Source: Planctomycetota bacterium (lineage in GTDB: Bacteria > Planctomycetota > Phycisphaerae > Phycisphaerales > SM1A02). Taken from it: 64,000 bases of DNA. The stretch spans positions 1 to 64,000 of the forward strand of contig QWPW01000014.1 of NCBI GenBank assembly GCA_003671025.1. The letters run 5' to 3'. This document shows positions 1 to 8,713 of this stretch, one piece after another (the first letter of the stretch is position 1; each line of letters opens with the position of its first letter). The notes under the pieces were generated by a model that saw only the letters and a list, made by a program, of their open reading frames with translations, did no database searches and was not told where the DNA came from. The position numbers were made by a program, and so were the translations under genes.

Positions 1-2
1 CC

Positions 3-39
3 AAAAAACAGAAACGACGAGCTGCGCGCAGCTCGTCGT
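3..39 (-). terminator. Rho-independent terminator of tRNA-Val
   Basis: A 12-bp perfect stem (14-25 with 28-39) whose centre GC dinucleotide makes the whole element palindromic. On the minus strand it is followed by a run of six T (complement of A3-A8). It lies just past the 3' end of tRNA-Val, so it should end that transcript. Confidence 0.85.
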
Positions 40-49
40 CTCTCAGAAG

Positions 50-123
50 TGAACCGTACTGGACTTGAACCAGTGACCTTCTCCGTGTCATGGAGACGCG
101 CTAGCCAACTGCGCCAACGGTCC
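50..123 (-). tRNA. tRNA-Val (anticodon GAC)
   Basis: The reverse complement folds as a cloverleaf. The 7-bp acceptor stem GGACCGT pairs with ACGGTTC (one G-U). The D arm is standard. The anticodon stem TCTCC/GGAGA closes the loop ATGACAC, giving U33 and anticodon GAC (valine). The T arm carries TTCAAGT. The discriminator is A and CCA is not encoded. A monocistronic unit with its own promoter and terminator. Confidence 0.93.
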
Positions 124-135
124 GTTGCGAGGCGA

Positions 136-163
136 AGTATACACGTGACGCGAGTGTTGGCAA
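136..163 (-). promoter_or_regulatory. Sigma70-type promoter of tRNA-Val
   Basis: On the minus strand TTGCCA (158-163) is followed, after a 16-nt spacer, by TATACT (136-141). The -10 box ends 12 nt before the mature tRNA 5' end, which fits a short pre-tRNA leader. Confidence 0.75.
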
Positions 164-236
164 GTCGATGCCGCCGCGTGTGTTCGGCGCGTGATCGCCT
201 GATGCACACCTGACTCAGAGATGATTCACGCGTGCC

Positions 237-1946
237 TCAAGCCAGCGCCGTTGCCCATGCAACACAACGATCGATGCGCGCGAGTGCACTGGTACGCCCT
301 ACCAGAACTAGCGTGTCCCAAATTGGTGGGCTCACCGTTGTTCCTGAAACGGCGACGCGAAGCGGTTGTGCCACCGCGCCGAGTTTGCCTGCGGCGTGCT
401 CGACGGCGTAACTGTTCGCTGCAGTCTCGAGCGCGTGTTGCGTCCAATCCGTGGCAGAGCCAAGCAGCGAGCGCATCGCGCGCAGATGCTCGAGACCACT
501 GCGCGCGCCGTCGGCGGCAACGGTGCCAATTCCTAGGGCTTTGCGCACATTCTTGTCGTCGCTGAAGAGCAACGCATCGTCGGCGACGAGGAAGAAACCG
601 TTGGCGCGAAACGGTTCATCGAGCGTCTTCGATCGTTCGTGGGTTGCATTCATGAGCAACTCAAAGCGCGCGCTGTCAAACCGTTCGATGAACTCCGGTC
701 GAAACACGCGTGCATGCTGGCGGCAGCGACGGACGAATTCCTCACGCGGCATTGCGTTGATCGCGTCGGTGTTGAACGCCAACAACTTGATGCGATCAAA
801 CTTCGCGGGCGTCTTGATTACGCGATCAAGCGAGAAGCGCGCCTTGAGAAACTCAAGATCAAACTTCTCGACATCTCCACCGGGACTCCAACCGTTGAGC
901 GCAAGGAAATTGCAAATCGTTTCGGGCAGATATCCCGAGCGGCGAAAGTCATCGACATTGATTTCCGGCAGCGTCACCTTGAGCGCATCGGCGAGGCGAA
1001 TCGCGCCTTCGAGATCAAGCTGCACATTCTCATCGGTGATCCAACGCGTCCATTCTTCAGCGGTGACTGATCCGATGGGAGGCGAAGTAAGCGCCTTCTC
1101 TTTGACTGCCTTGCGCAACACTTTGTCTTTGTCGCGCTTGGACATCTTTGAGTCATCGGGATTCTTGATGATCGAAAGATGACCGTACGCGGGTCGACGA
1201 AAACCGAGCGCGTCTTGCAGCACCATGTGCTTGGCGGTGTTGGTGAAGTGCTCTTGCGCGCGCATGACGTGCGTCACGCCCATCAACTCATCGTCGACGA
1301 CGACCGCGAAGTGATACGTAGGAAAGCCATCCTTCTTGCGAATCACGAAGTCGTCGACTTCGCCCGCGGGCAGCGTGGCCTCGCCGAGGACTTCGTCGTG
1401 AATGGTGATCGCGACTTGTGGGGTACGAAAGCGCACCACCGCGCTGCGACCTTCGCGCACAAATTGCGCACGCTGTTCTGCGGTGATTTCCCCGCGAAAT
1501 CGGTAGCGAAACGCCTCTTTGCGCGCCATTGCTTCTTTGCGCAGCGCGTCGCCTTCTTCGGTGGTTTCCCACGCTTCGTAGGCCTTGCCTTGCGCGATGA
1601 GTTGTTCGCAGTAGCGGTTGTAAATCGTCAGACGCTCGCTCTGGAAGTACGAGCCGTTGGGACCGCCGCCCACGACGGCTCCATCGTCTGAGGTGAACGT
1701 TGGTCCTTCATCCCAACGAATACCCAACCAGTCAAGATCCTTGAGGAAACCCACGCTCGCGGCGTCCGAAGAGCGTTTCTGATCGGTGTCTTCGATGCGA
1801 ATGATGAAACGCCCACCGCGCCCCTTGGCATATGCCCACGCGTAAAGCGCGGTGCGCGCACCGCCAACATGGAGATGCCCCGAGGGCGAAGGCGCGAAAC
1901 GAGTCACAGGAACTACGGGCTCAGTCATCGACATGGTTGGCTCCAT
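237..1946 (-). CDS. gltX: Glutamyl-tRNA synthetase with large catalytic-core insertion
   Basis: Class I aminoacyl-tRNA synthetase that charges tRNA-Glu, and perhaps tRNA-Gln, with glutamate in the cytoplasm. The HIGH signature appears as HLHVG near residues 24-28 after FAPSPSG; the KMSKS loop appears as KMSKR near residue 266. At 569 aa it is about 100 residues longer than E. coli GltX. Much of the excess lies between KMSKR and the GYLPE segment, where a helical insert containing WTRWITDENVQ occurs; from memory a similar insert is common in planctomycetal enzymes. In-frame ATGs at 1946, 1934 and 1928 are all possible starts and none has a clear SD. Transcribed away from the phosphoesterase gene at 2191. 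Confidence 0.96.
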   Translation of the reverse strand: MEPTMSMTEPVVPVTRFAPSPSGHLHVGGARTALYAWAYAKGRGGRFIIRIEDTDQKRSSDAASVGFLKDLDWLGIRWDEGPTFTSDDGAVVGGGPNGSYFQSERLTIYNRYCEQLIAQGKAYEAWETTEEGDALRKEAMARKEAFRYRFRGEITAEQRAQFVREGRSAVVRFRTPQVAITIHDEVLGEATLPAGEVDDFVIRKKDGFPTYHFAVVVDDELMGVTHVMRAQEHFTNTAKHMVLQDALGFRRPAYGHLSIIKNPDDSKMSKRDKDKVLRKAVKEKALTSPPIGSVTAEEWTRWITDENVQLDLEGAIRLADALKVTLPEINVDDFRRSGYLPETICNFLALNGWSPGGDVEKFDLEFLKARFSLDRVIKTPAKFDRIKLLAFNTDAINAMPREEFVRRCRQHARVFRPEFIERFDSARFELLMNATHERSKTLDEPFRANGFFLVADDALLFSDDKNVRKALGIGTVAADGARSGLEHLRAMRSLLGSATDWTQHALETAANSYAVEHAAGKLGAVAQPLRVAVSGTTVSPPIWDTLVLVGRTSALARIDRCVAWATALA

Positions 1947-2031
1947 CAGTCACGCATCGAGAGTTCAGCACAGGCAGACGCCCCATGAGAATCCGTACGG
2001 GGCGGACAGCGTATCCGAAGCGAAAGTGCTT

Positions 2032-2078
2032 GTTTTCTGCGGAAAACGATTGACATCGTTCGGTCGTGCGTCACGATT
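2032..2078 (+). promoter_or_regulatory. Candidate promoter with adjacent inverted repeat
   Basis: A 6-bp inverted repeat GTTTTC-tgcg-GAAAAC (2032-2047) is followed at once by a consensus -35, TTGACA (2050-2055). The -10 is weak (ACGATT or GATTAC around 2073-2080). It lies in the gltX/phosphoesterase divergent gap, reading toward the phosphoesterase. The inverted repeat could be an operator, but this is a guess from position only. Confidence 0.35.
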
Positions 2079-2190
2079 ACTTGAGTTCGCTCGCGCAAGG
2101 TTCGCTCTCAAGAGCCGACTGCGCATCGTCAATCACTTGCGGTCTTCTGAATCCCGTCTTTTAAATGTTGAAACGCAGTTGCTCGACCTC

Positions 2191-2721
2191 ATGCACGACC
2201 TTTTGGGAATCATCTCAGACACGCATGGACAAACGCGGCGCGCGCGCCGAGCGATTGAGTTGCTCGTAGGCCGTGGCGCCACTCGGATCATTCATCTTGG
2301 TGATGTGGGAAACGAATCGATTCTCGATTTGCTCGCGGGTATCGAGTCGACCGTCGTCTTTGGCAATTGTGACGACGAACACTCGCTGGCGCGATACGCG
2401 CAACACCTCGGGATTCATGTGATTCACCCCGGCGCGATCATCGAGATCAAAGAGTGTCGCATCGGTATCACCCATGGACATATCGATCATGTGGTGAAAG
2501 ACCTGTTGGGAGCAACGGTTGACGTTCTCTTGCACGGGCACACCCACGAGATTCGCGATGATCGTGTCGGAGCAACGCGAATCCTCAACCCTGGTGCGTT
2601 GCATCGAGCCTCGCGATACACCGCGATGTTGCTTGATCCCTGCACAGGACACGCGGAGTGGATCGATGTCGATGCCGATGTGGTCGGGGTCGCCCGCACC
2701 GCGCGAACTGGTTCCGATTGA
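2191..2721 (+). CDS. YfcE/MJ0936-type metallophosphoesterase
   Basis: Small calcineurin-like phosphoesterase, predicted to hydrolyse phosphodiesters or phosphomonoesters with two bound metals; the substrate is unknown. Ordered metal-binding motifs are visible: GIISDTHG at the N-terminus, HLGDVGN, FGNCDD, GITHGH and HGHTHE, ending with the NPGA motif. At 176 aa it matches the usual 155-185 aa of the YfcE/MJ0936 group. The frame stays open upstream to 1852, but homology starts right at the ATG at 2191, two residues before the first motif, so I chose that start despite no SD. The corA-like gene follows after 59 bp on the same strand. Confidence 0.88.
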   Translation: MHDLLGIISDTHGQTRRARRAIELLVGRGATRIIHLGDVGNESILDLLAGIESTVVFGNCDDEHSLARYAQHLGIHVIHPGAIIEIKECRIGITHGHIDHVVKDLLGATVDVLLHGHTHEIRDDRVGATRILNPGALHRASRYTAMLLDPCTGHAEWIDVDADVVGVARTARTGSD

Positions 2722-2780
2722 CGCTTGCCGCGAGGACCGCTTGCATCCCTTCGCGGCCTCGGTGATCATCGCGCGCACTG

Positions 2781-3953
2781 ATGCAATCCACGTCTGAACC
2801 CTCCGCCGTGCTGCCGCGCATCGAAGTCATTTCTTACTCACGTGAGACACACCAACATCGCATGTGCGCCACGCTTGCAGAAGCTGCGGCGCTGTGTGCC
2901 GACTCCGTGTGCATGCACTGGATCGATGTTGAAGGCGTGTGCGCGGCGGAACTGGTTTCTGAAATCGAGCGCATTCTCCCGCTGCATCCGATGGCGGCGG
3001 ATCGATTACGCGAAGGATCGGCGCGCGCGGGAGTCGAAGACTTTGGCCCACACGTGTTGGCCACGATGATCTTCATCCACGATTCGCAGAACGTTGAAGT
3101 GATCGATTTCATCTTCAACGAGCACGTGCTCATCACGGTGCAAGAGAAGCCCGGCGATTGCTTCGATTCGGTGCGCGAGCGATTGCGTCTTGGCACTGGA
3201 CGTGTACGCGAACTCGGTTGTGACTTTCTCTTCGCGCTGCTCGGTCGCGCGATCTGCGAGAGCTACCAACCGATTCTGGGGAAGATCGACCAACGCATCG
3301 TTCGCCTCGAAGATCAACTGGCCGCGCGACCGGAACGCGGGCATCTGCAACGCATTCACCACTTGCGCACGCGGCTGATGCACCTGAGGCAAAAGGTTCT
3401 GCCGCTGCGCGAATCGATCTCGGGAATCCTGCTGCAAAGTCGTGGTGAGCATTCGTTGCGTCAGTTGTCGTTGCGTAGTTTGTTTGACGAACTGGCCGCG
3501 TTGCAAGACGAACTCGACTTCCAACGTGACGCCGTGCAGCGTCTGGCCGATCTGTACATGAACGGCGTCTCCAATCGCCTCAACGACGTGATGCGCGTAC
3601 TCACGATCATCTCGACGATCTTCATGCCGCTCAGTTTCATCGCGTCGGTATACGGAATGAATTTCAGCAACGACGCCAGTGCGTGGAACATGCCCGAACT
3701 CACCTGGTCGTACGGGTATCCCTACGCGCTCGCACTCATGAGCACTGTCGCGACGCTCTTTATGATTTCCTTCTGGCGCCGCGGTTGGTTGGGTAATCCG
3801 CTCAAGCAGCGACGGCATGGAATCGACGGACTCGCGCTCGACATGGTTGAGTTCGTGGGTATTCGCCCTGAGAGTGAGCCTGGTCGTCGTAGGCGCGGCC
3901 GAGCGCCGTTGCGTAGTTCCGCGAACGCCGTCATCCGCCATCGCGTGAATTGA
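2781..3953 (+). CDS. corA: CorA-family magnesium/divalent cation transporter
   Basis: Inner-membrane channel for Mg2+ (or Co2+/Ni2+/Zn2+ in some family members), working as a pentamer. The 390-aa protein has a long acidic cytoplasmic N-terminal region with helical segments (about residues 1-285), then two C-terminal membrane helices. The first helix ends in the diagnostic Y-GMN selectivity motif (near residue 291) and the second is followed by a basic tail ([14 protein letters not shown]) consistent with a cytoplasmic C-terminus. Exact ion specificity cannot be read from sequence. Probably cotranscribed with the phosphoesterase 59 bp upstream. Confidence 0.92.
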   Translation: MQSTSEPSAVLPRIEVISYSRETHQHRMCATLAEAAALCADSVCMHWIDVEGVCAAELVSEIERILPLHPMAADRLREGSARAGVEDFGPHVLATMIFIHDSQNVEVIDFIFNEHVLITVQEKPGDCFDSVRERLRLGTGRVRELGCDFLFALLGRAICESYQPILGKIDQRIVRLEDQLAARPERGHLQRIHHLRTRLMHLRQKVLPLRESISGILLQSRGEHSLRQLSLRSLFDELAALQDELDFQRDAVQRLADLYMNGVSNRLNDVMRVLTIISTIFMPLSFIASVYGMNFSNDASAWNMPELTWSYGYPYALALMSTVATLFMISFWRRGWLGNPLKQRRHGIDGLALDMVEFVGIRPESEPGRRRRGRAPLRSSANAVIRHRVN

Positions 3954-4212
3954 AGCGCACCCGCGCCGCACAAGATGCGTTGCCAAAAAGTCGCGAATTG
4001 CTCGTGCGTCAGAGCAACTTGCGCCGATTGCGGCTTCCTCTGATACTTGCACTTTGGTCTGGGGAATGTCCTCCGACTCGCCCGCAGCTTCACACGCGGA
4101 ACACCAACTCATGCCCTCTGGATCACCTCGCTCTGGCCGCGACCCGCGATTGAGCGATTCACCCTCCATTGCTTCTCGTTCCTCCGACGCTCGCTTTCAG
4201 GATTTCTCCTCT

Positions 4213-6357
4213 ATGGATTCACGCATGCCACACCGCGCTTCTGATTCGTTTGGCTCGTTGGTGTTTGCGGGCGACGTGATGCTCAAGCATCTTCCGCCTG
4301 ATGTGTTCATGAATTTGCAGCGCACCATTCAAACTGGTTCGCGCCTCGACCCCGCGATCGCCAACACCGTCGCAGCTGCGATGAAAGACTGGGCGCTCGA
4401 GCACGGCGCCACTCACTACTGCCATTGGTTCCAACCACTCACAGGCACCACCGCAGAAAAGCACGACGCGTTTCTTTCGACGACGAGCGATGGCGGCGCC
4501 GTCGAGAAGTTCAGCGGCTCGCAGTTGATTCAAGGTGAACCCGATGCATCGAGTTTCCCCAACGGAGGCATTCGCGATACCTACGAAGCGCGCGGATACA
4601 CCGCATGGGATGCGACCAGCCCCGCGTTCATCTATCGCTCAGGCAGCGAATCGACGTTGTGCATTCCCACGGCGTTTGTGAGTTACACCGGAGAAGCGCT
4701 CGACAAAAAAATCCCGCTTTTGCGCTCGATTCAAGCTGTTTCCAAACAGGCGATGCGCGTTCTGAAAATCTTCGGCGCCGATCACGGCGTCAATCAAGTC
4801 ATCACCACTCTCGGTGTGGAGCAAGAATATTTCTTAGTCGACAGCGAACTCGCGTCGCAGCGACCAGACCTCATGATCTGCGGACGAACGCTCATCGGCG
4901 CGCCCGCGCCCAAGGGACAGCAACTCGAAGACCATTACTTCGGCGCGATTCCAAAGCGCGTGCTTGCGTTCATGGCCGAAGCGGAAGCGCGCTTGTTTGA
5001 GTTGGGCATTCCCGTGAAGACTCGGCACAACGAAGTCGCGCCAGGACAGTTTGAGTTGGCGCCCACGTATGAAAACGCAAACGTCGCGGTCGATCATCAG
5101 ATGCTCACCATGAGTGTCTTGCGTGAGACTGCAGAGAATCACGGATTCGTCTGCCTCATGCATGAGAAACCGTTTGCAGGCGTGAACGGTTCGGGCAAGC
5201 ACAACAACTGGGCGCTCTCCACCGATAGCGGTGTGAATCTGCTCGATCCACGCGATGACACGCACACCAACATGCAGTTCCTCACCATCCTGTGCGCGGT
5301 GATTCGCGCGGTGGATGTGTACGCAGAAATGCTGCGCGGTTCGATCGCTACAGCGGCCAACGATCACCGTCTGGGCGCCAACGAAGCGCCGCCGGCGATC
5401 ATGTCGATCTTCCTCGGCGACATGTTGGCGGACATTCTCGATCAGCTCGAGTCAGGCACTCCAAAGAAGACCATGAAGGGCGGCGCGTTGGAGATGGGCG
5501 CGACCACACTTCCGCAGATTCCCAAGCACACCAGCGATCGCAATCGAACTTCGCCCTTCGCGTTCACGGGCAACAAGTTTGAGTTCCGCGCCGTCGGCTC
5601 GAGCGCTTCGGTGGCCTGGCCCAACACGGTGCTGAACACCATCATTGCCGAGAGCCTCGACTTCATGGCCACGCAATTGGAGAAGCGCGCGGGCAAAAAT
5701 CCCAACGCCGCGAAGCTCGAAACTGCGGTGAAGACATTGCTCAAAGAAGTGATCAAAGAACATCGTCGTGTCTGCTTTGACGGCGATGGCTACTCGCAAG
5801 CGTGGCACACCGAAGCAAAGCGTCGCGGGCTGGCTAATCACACTTCGACTGTTGACGCGATCGCGTGCTTCAGCTCGAAGAAGTGCGCCGATGTGTTCGC
5901 CAAGTACGGAGTGCTCTCCAAGCGCGAACTCGATGCGCGTTACGGCGTGATGGTCGAGCAGTACATCAAACTGTTGCGCATTGAATCGCGGACGCTTTCG
6001 ACCATCGCGCGCACTGCGCTGATTCCTTGCGCCACTCGGTTTCAAGCGGAGCTCGCGGATGCCGTCGGCGCCACCCAAGGGTGCGGGATCGAGTGCCCTG
6101 GTTCCGAATTGCAACTGCGCGAAGTGGTCACATCAGTTGAAGCGCTGCGCGTGGCGGTCAACAAACTCGAGAAAGCGGAGTGCTTCGCGCACGGAAAATC
6201 CGTCGATCACGAGAAGGAAGCGTGTCACTACCGCGATGTGCTCGTGCCCGCGCTCAACGAGGTGCGCGTGTTGTGCGACAGCCTCGAGCGCGTCATGCCT
6301 GCGGACCTGTATCCGTTGCCGACCTACGCGGAAATGCTGTTTTCGACGCGTTCGTAG
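4213..6357 (+). CDS. glnN: Glutamine synthetase type III
   Basis: ATP-dependent ammonium assimilation: glutamate to glutamine. At 714 aa from the chosen start, this is the long GSIII class (about 700-730 aa), not GSI or GSII. Characteristic segments include [10 protein letters not shown] (metal-binding catalytic Glu), [16 protein letters not shown], the glycine loop [15 protein letters not shown] and a C-terminal helical region. The frame is open back to a TTG at 4054, with ATGs at 4066, 4213 and 4225. I prefer 4213 because a CAGGA element lies about 10 nt upstream and the upstream 53 residues are low-complexity and Ser-rich. A good terminator follows. No GlnB or regulator gene is adjacent. 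Confidence 0.95.
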   Translation: MDSRMPHRASDSFGSLVFAGDVMLKHLPPDVFMNLQRTIQTGSRLDPAIANTVAAAMKDWALEHGATHYCHWFQPLTGTTAEKHDAFLSTTSDGGAVEKFSGSQLIQGEPDASSFPNGGIRDTYEARGYTAWDATSPAFIYRSGSESTLCIPTAFVSYTGEALDKKIPLLRSIQAVSKQAMRVLKIFGADHGVNQVITTLGVEQEYFLVDSELASQRPDLMICGRTLIGAPAPKGQQLEDHYFGAIPKRVLAFMAEAEARLFELGIPVKTRHNEVAPGQFELAPTYENANVAVDHQMLTMSVLRETAENHGFVCLMHEKPFAGVNGSGKHNNWALSTDSGVNLLDPRDDTHTNMQFLTILCAVIRAVDVYAEMLRGSIATAANDHRLGANEAPPAIMSIFLGDMLADILDQLESGTPKKTMKGGALEMGATTLPQIPKHTSDRNRTSPFAFTGNKFEFRAVGSSASVAWPNTVLNTIIAESLDFMATQLEKRAGKNPNAAKLETAVKTLLKEVIKEHRRVCFDGDGYSQAWHTEAKRRGLANHTSTVDAIACFSSKKCADVFAKYGVLSKRELDARYGVMVEQYIKLLRIESRTLSTIARTALIPCATRFQAELADAVGATQGCGIECPGSELQLREVVTSVEALRVAVNKLEKAECFAHGKSVDHEKEACHYRDVLVPALNEVRVLCDSLERVMPADLYPLPTYAEMLFSTRS

Positions 6358-6391
6358 TGGCGAAGGTACGCGTCGTGCCATCACGAATATC

Positions 6392-6420
6392 GGAGGCCGT
6401 GCCATGCGCGGCCTCCTTTT
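6392..6420 (+). terminator. Rho-independent terminator after glnN
   Basis: 8-bp stem GGAGGCCG/CGGCCTCC (6392-6399 with 6409-6416), 9-nt loop, then TTTT. It lies 35 bp after the glnN stop. Confidence 0.8.
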
Positions 6421-6630
6421 CATTTCATCGCGAGGTGGGCGCGAACGAAGTTCATCGCGCGTGATTTCCGCTTCAAGTCCGCGGCGAAGAATCCCGAAAA
6501 GACCGCGCTGATTGGGGCTGCGACGCAACGCCTCCTCTGTATACTCGCCCCCCTTTCCCCCGACGGCGGATCTTCACTTGCAAGTGTTTGCGCCGCTCTG
6601 ACCTGCACGCCGTAACGACGGATCTACTCC

Positions 6631-8028
6631 ATGTCCATGATGTCCACCGCGACCGACCAAACGCTCGATGTTCAGATCACCATCACCGAGAGCGCGCCCT
6701 GCACCAAGCAGATCGCACTCACAGTGCCCGCGGCGGCGGTTGACGCGCGCCTCGAGCGCGCACTCTCTGCAGTGATCGCTGACAGCGCGTTTCCGGGATT
6801 CCGCAAAGGCAAGGCTCCGCGCGCATTGGTCGAGAAGCGTGTCGGCAGCGCACTGGTCAACGAGACGCGCGACCGGATGATTTCCGAGGCCTACAGCAAA
6901 GCGGTTGAGGATCACAAGCTGCGCCCGATCAGCGATCCGCGTCCTGTCGAAGGACAAGAGTTGCCTGAGTTGGTGCGCGGAAAAGCGTTTACCTTCGCGG
7001 TCGAAATCGAAGTCGCCCCTGAGTTTGCGATTCCTGAATTCACTACGTTTGATGTGAAGAAACCAACCATCGAAGTGACTCCCGAGCACATCGACGGCGA
7101 GATCTTGCGCCAGAGCTACCGCTGGGGAACTCCTGAGCGCATCGAAGGTCCATTCGTGAATCTCGATCGCATGCTGGGCAAGGCAGTGGTCACGGTTGAC
7201 GGCAAAGATGGCGTCTACTTCGAGACCGACAAGGCGCTGTGCGTCGTGCCCGCGCTCGAAGACGAAGGCAAGGGCGCGTTGCTTGGAATCATCGTGGAGA
7301 AACTCGATGTCGCGCTGATGGGTAAGAAGGTTGGCGACACCATCACTGTTTCCGCAGTGGGCTCCGAGAGTCACGAACGCGAAGAATTGCGCGGAAAAAC
7401 CATCTCCATCGCGTACTCGATCCAAGAGGCTGAGCGCATCACGCCACGCGCGGGCAAGGAACTCGCGGAGATGTTCGGCGTCGAAACCGAAGAGCTGTTT
7501 AAGGAACAAGTCAAGGACGCGCTCGAGCAGCGCCGCGATGGCGAACAGCGTGCAGCGATGCGCGAGCAAGTCGCCGAGATCCTCATCGAGAAGGTCGACA
7601 TCGTTCTTCCTGCGAAACTCTCCGAGACGCAGATGAGCCGCACCATCGAACAGCAGCGCATGGAACTTGTTTCGCGCGGACTCGATGAGAACGCCGTCGA
7701 GAAGCGCCTCGCCGAAACCCGCGGCCGCAGCGAGACCGTGTCCAAGAATCGCATCAAGTTGTTCTTCATCATGTCGCGCCTTCAAGAGCACTTCGGCGTC
7801 AACATCACTGAGCAAGAACTCAACGGACGCATCGCCTCGATGGCCGCGCAGCAGAATGTTCGTCCAGAACAAATGCGTCAGCAGATCGAGAAATCCGGCC
7901 GCATGAACGACGTCATCGCCGTCATTCGCGATGCGAAAGTTAGCGACCGCATCCTCGCGCAAGCGAAGATCTCCGACATCGATGCCGTCGAGTGGAACAA
8001 GATTGTGGAAGCGCGCGCGAAGAGTTGA
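6631..8028 (+). CDS. tig: Trigger factor (ribosome-associated chaperone)
   Basis: Binds ribosomal protein L23 at the exit tunnel and shields nascent chains. The 465-aa protein has the N-terminal ribosome-binding domain with signature FPGFRKGKAPRALVEKR (near residues 52-68). A degenerate FKBP-like middle segment (about 150-260) and a long alpha-helical C-terminal arm follow. Several Met codons cluster at the start (MSMMS); the first ATG is used here. A -10-like TATACT lies at 6540-6545 with no clear -35. A strong terminator directly follows the gene, so clpX is on a separate transcript. Confidence 0.95.
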   Translation: MSMMSTATDQTLDVQITITESAPCTKQIALTVPAAAVDARLERALSAVIADSAFPGFRKGKAPRALVEKRVGSALVNETRDRMISEAYSKAVEDHKLRPISDPRPVEGQELPELVRGKAFTFAVEIEVAPEFAIPEFTTFDVKKPTIEVTPEHIDGEILRQSYRWGTPERIEGPFVNLDRMLGKAVVTVDGKDGVYFETDKALCVVPALEDEGKGALLGIIVEKLDVALMGKKVGDTITVSAVGSESHEREELRGKTISIAYSIQEAERITPRAGKELAEMFGVETEELFKEQVKDALEQRRDGEQRAAMREQVAEILIEKVDIVLPAKLSETQMSRTIEQQRMELVSRGLDENAVEKRLAETRGRSETVSKNRIKLFFIMSRLQEHFGVNITEQELNGRIASMAAQQNVRPEQMRQQIEKSGRMNDVIAVIRDAKVSDRILAQAKISDIDAVEWNKIVEARAKS

Positions 8029-8086
8029 GCGCGGGGCGAAGCGCACCAATCGCCTTCGCAACAACGGCGAGTTTGCCGCACATTCG

Positions 8087-8130
8087 CGAAGCCCGATGAC
8101 TCTGCACCCGCGTCATCGGGCTTCGCTTTT
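8087..8130 (+). terminator. Rho-independent terminator after tig
   Basis: 14-bp perfect stem (8087-8100 with 8112-8125), 11-nt loop, then CTTTT. It separates tig from the SHOCT-like gene and clpX. Confidence 0.88.
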
Positions 8131-8221
8131 GAGCGGCGTTGCCCGAACCATTTCCAAGTGGCACGCGCTGGCGTAGGCTTCAGTTGACATCGTTCGCGGT
8201 CGAAGATTGAACTCACTGAAC

Positions 8222-8635
8222 ATGGCATCACTCGCGCGGCATTTTCTTCCACTTGAGTTTGGCACGAGCGTTGCCAACAACGGAAGCGTGGCGGTGATCG
8301 GCGCAGACGCGTTTGCGTTCTTCTCGAACATTCTTCCTGCCATTCTCGGACTGCTCGCGCTGGTCGCTGTCGGATGGTTTGCGCTCGTGCGGATTCGCCG
8401 CATGTTCAAGTCAGATCTCACCAGCGCACAAGGATTTACTTTGGAGGATCTGCGCCGCATGCGACGCGAGGGAACGATGAGCGAAGACGAATTCGCCTGT
8501 GCGCGCGAAGCGATGACCGCATCACTCCGATCAAAGGTAGTCACGCGCAATGAATCGATCGATGGCGCGACAAGTGAATCCACACGACCGAAAAATTCTC
8601 AGAAGCTCCCGCAGGGCAAACGCCCTATCCCCTGA
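8222..8635 (+). CDS. Small membrane protein with SHOCT-like tail
   Basis: Function unknown. The 137-aa product has one strong hydrophobic segment (about residues 30-55, IL..ILGLLALVAVGWFAL) followed by basic RIRRMFK, consistent with N-out/C-in topology. The cytoplasmic part contains FTLEDLRRMRREGTMSEDEF, which resembles the SHOCT motif (short C-terminal helix pair with L..L...G.IsEeEF). SHOCT segments are often C-terminal oligomerisation or targeting elements. The ATG at 8222 is chosen; a TTG at 8207 is the alternative. Lies between tig and clpX, the place clpP often occupies in other bacteria. A TTGACA (8184-8189) lies upstream. Confidence 0.6.
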   Translation: MASLARHFLPLEFGTSVANNGSVAVIGADAFAFFSNILPAILGLLALVAVGWFALVRIRRMFKSDLTSAQGFTLEDLRRMRREGTMSEDEFACAREAMTASLRSKVVTRNESIDGATSESTRPKNSQKLPQGKRPIP

Positions 8636-8713
8636 AACACCTTCATTCGAGAGCGCGTTTCCTTCTTCGATTGACGCGCATGCCTAGTCCCGCCCGATAC
8701 AGTTCTCTCGACT

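Noticed and set aside
6574-8064. 496-aa minus-strand frame opposite tig
   Set aside because: Trigger factor motifs on the plus strand are unmistakable; the antisense frame has none.
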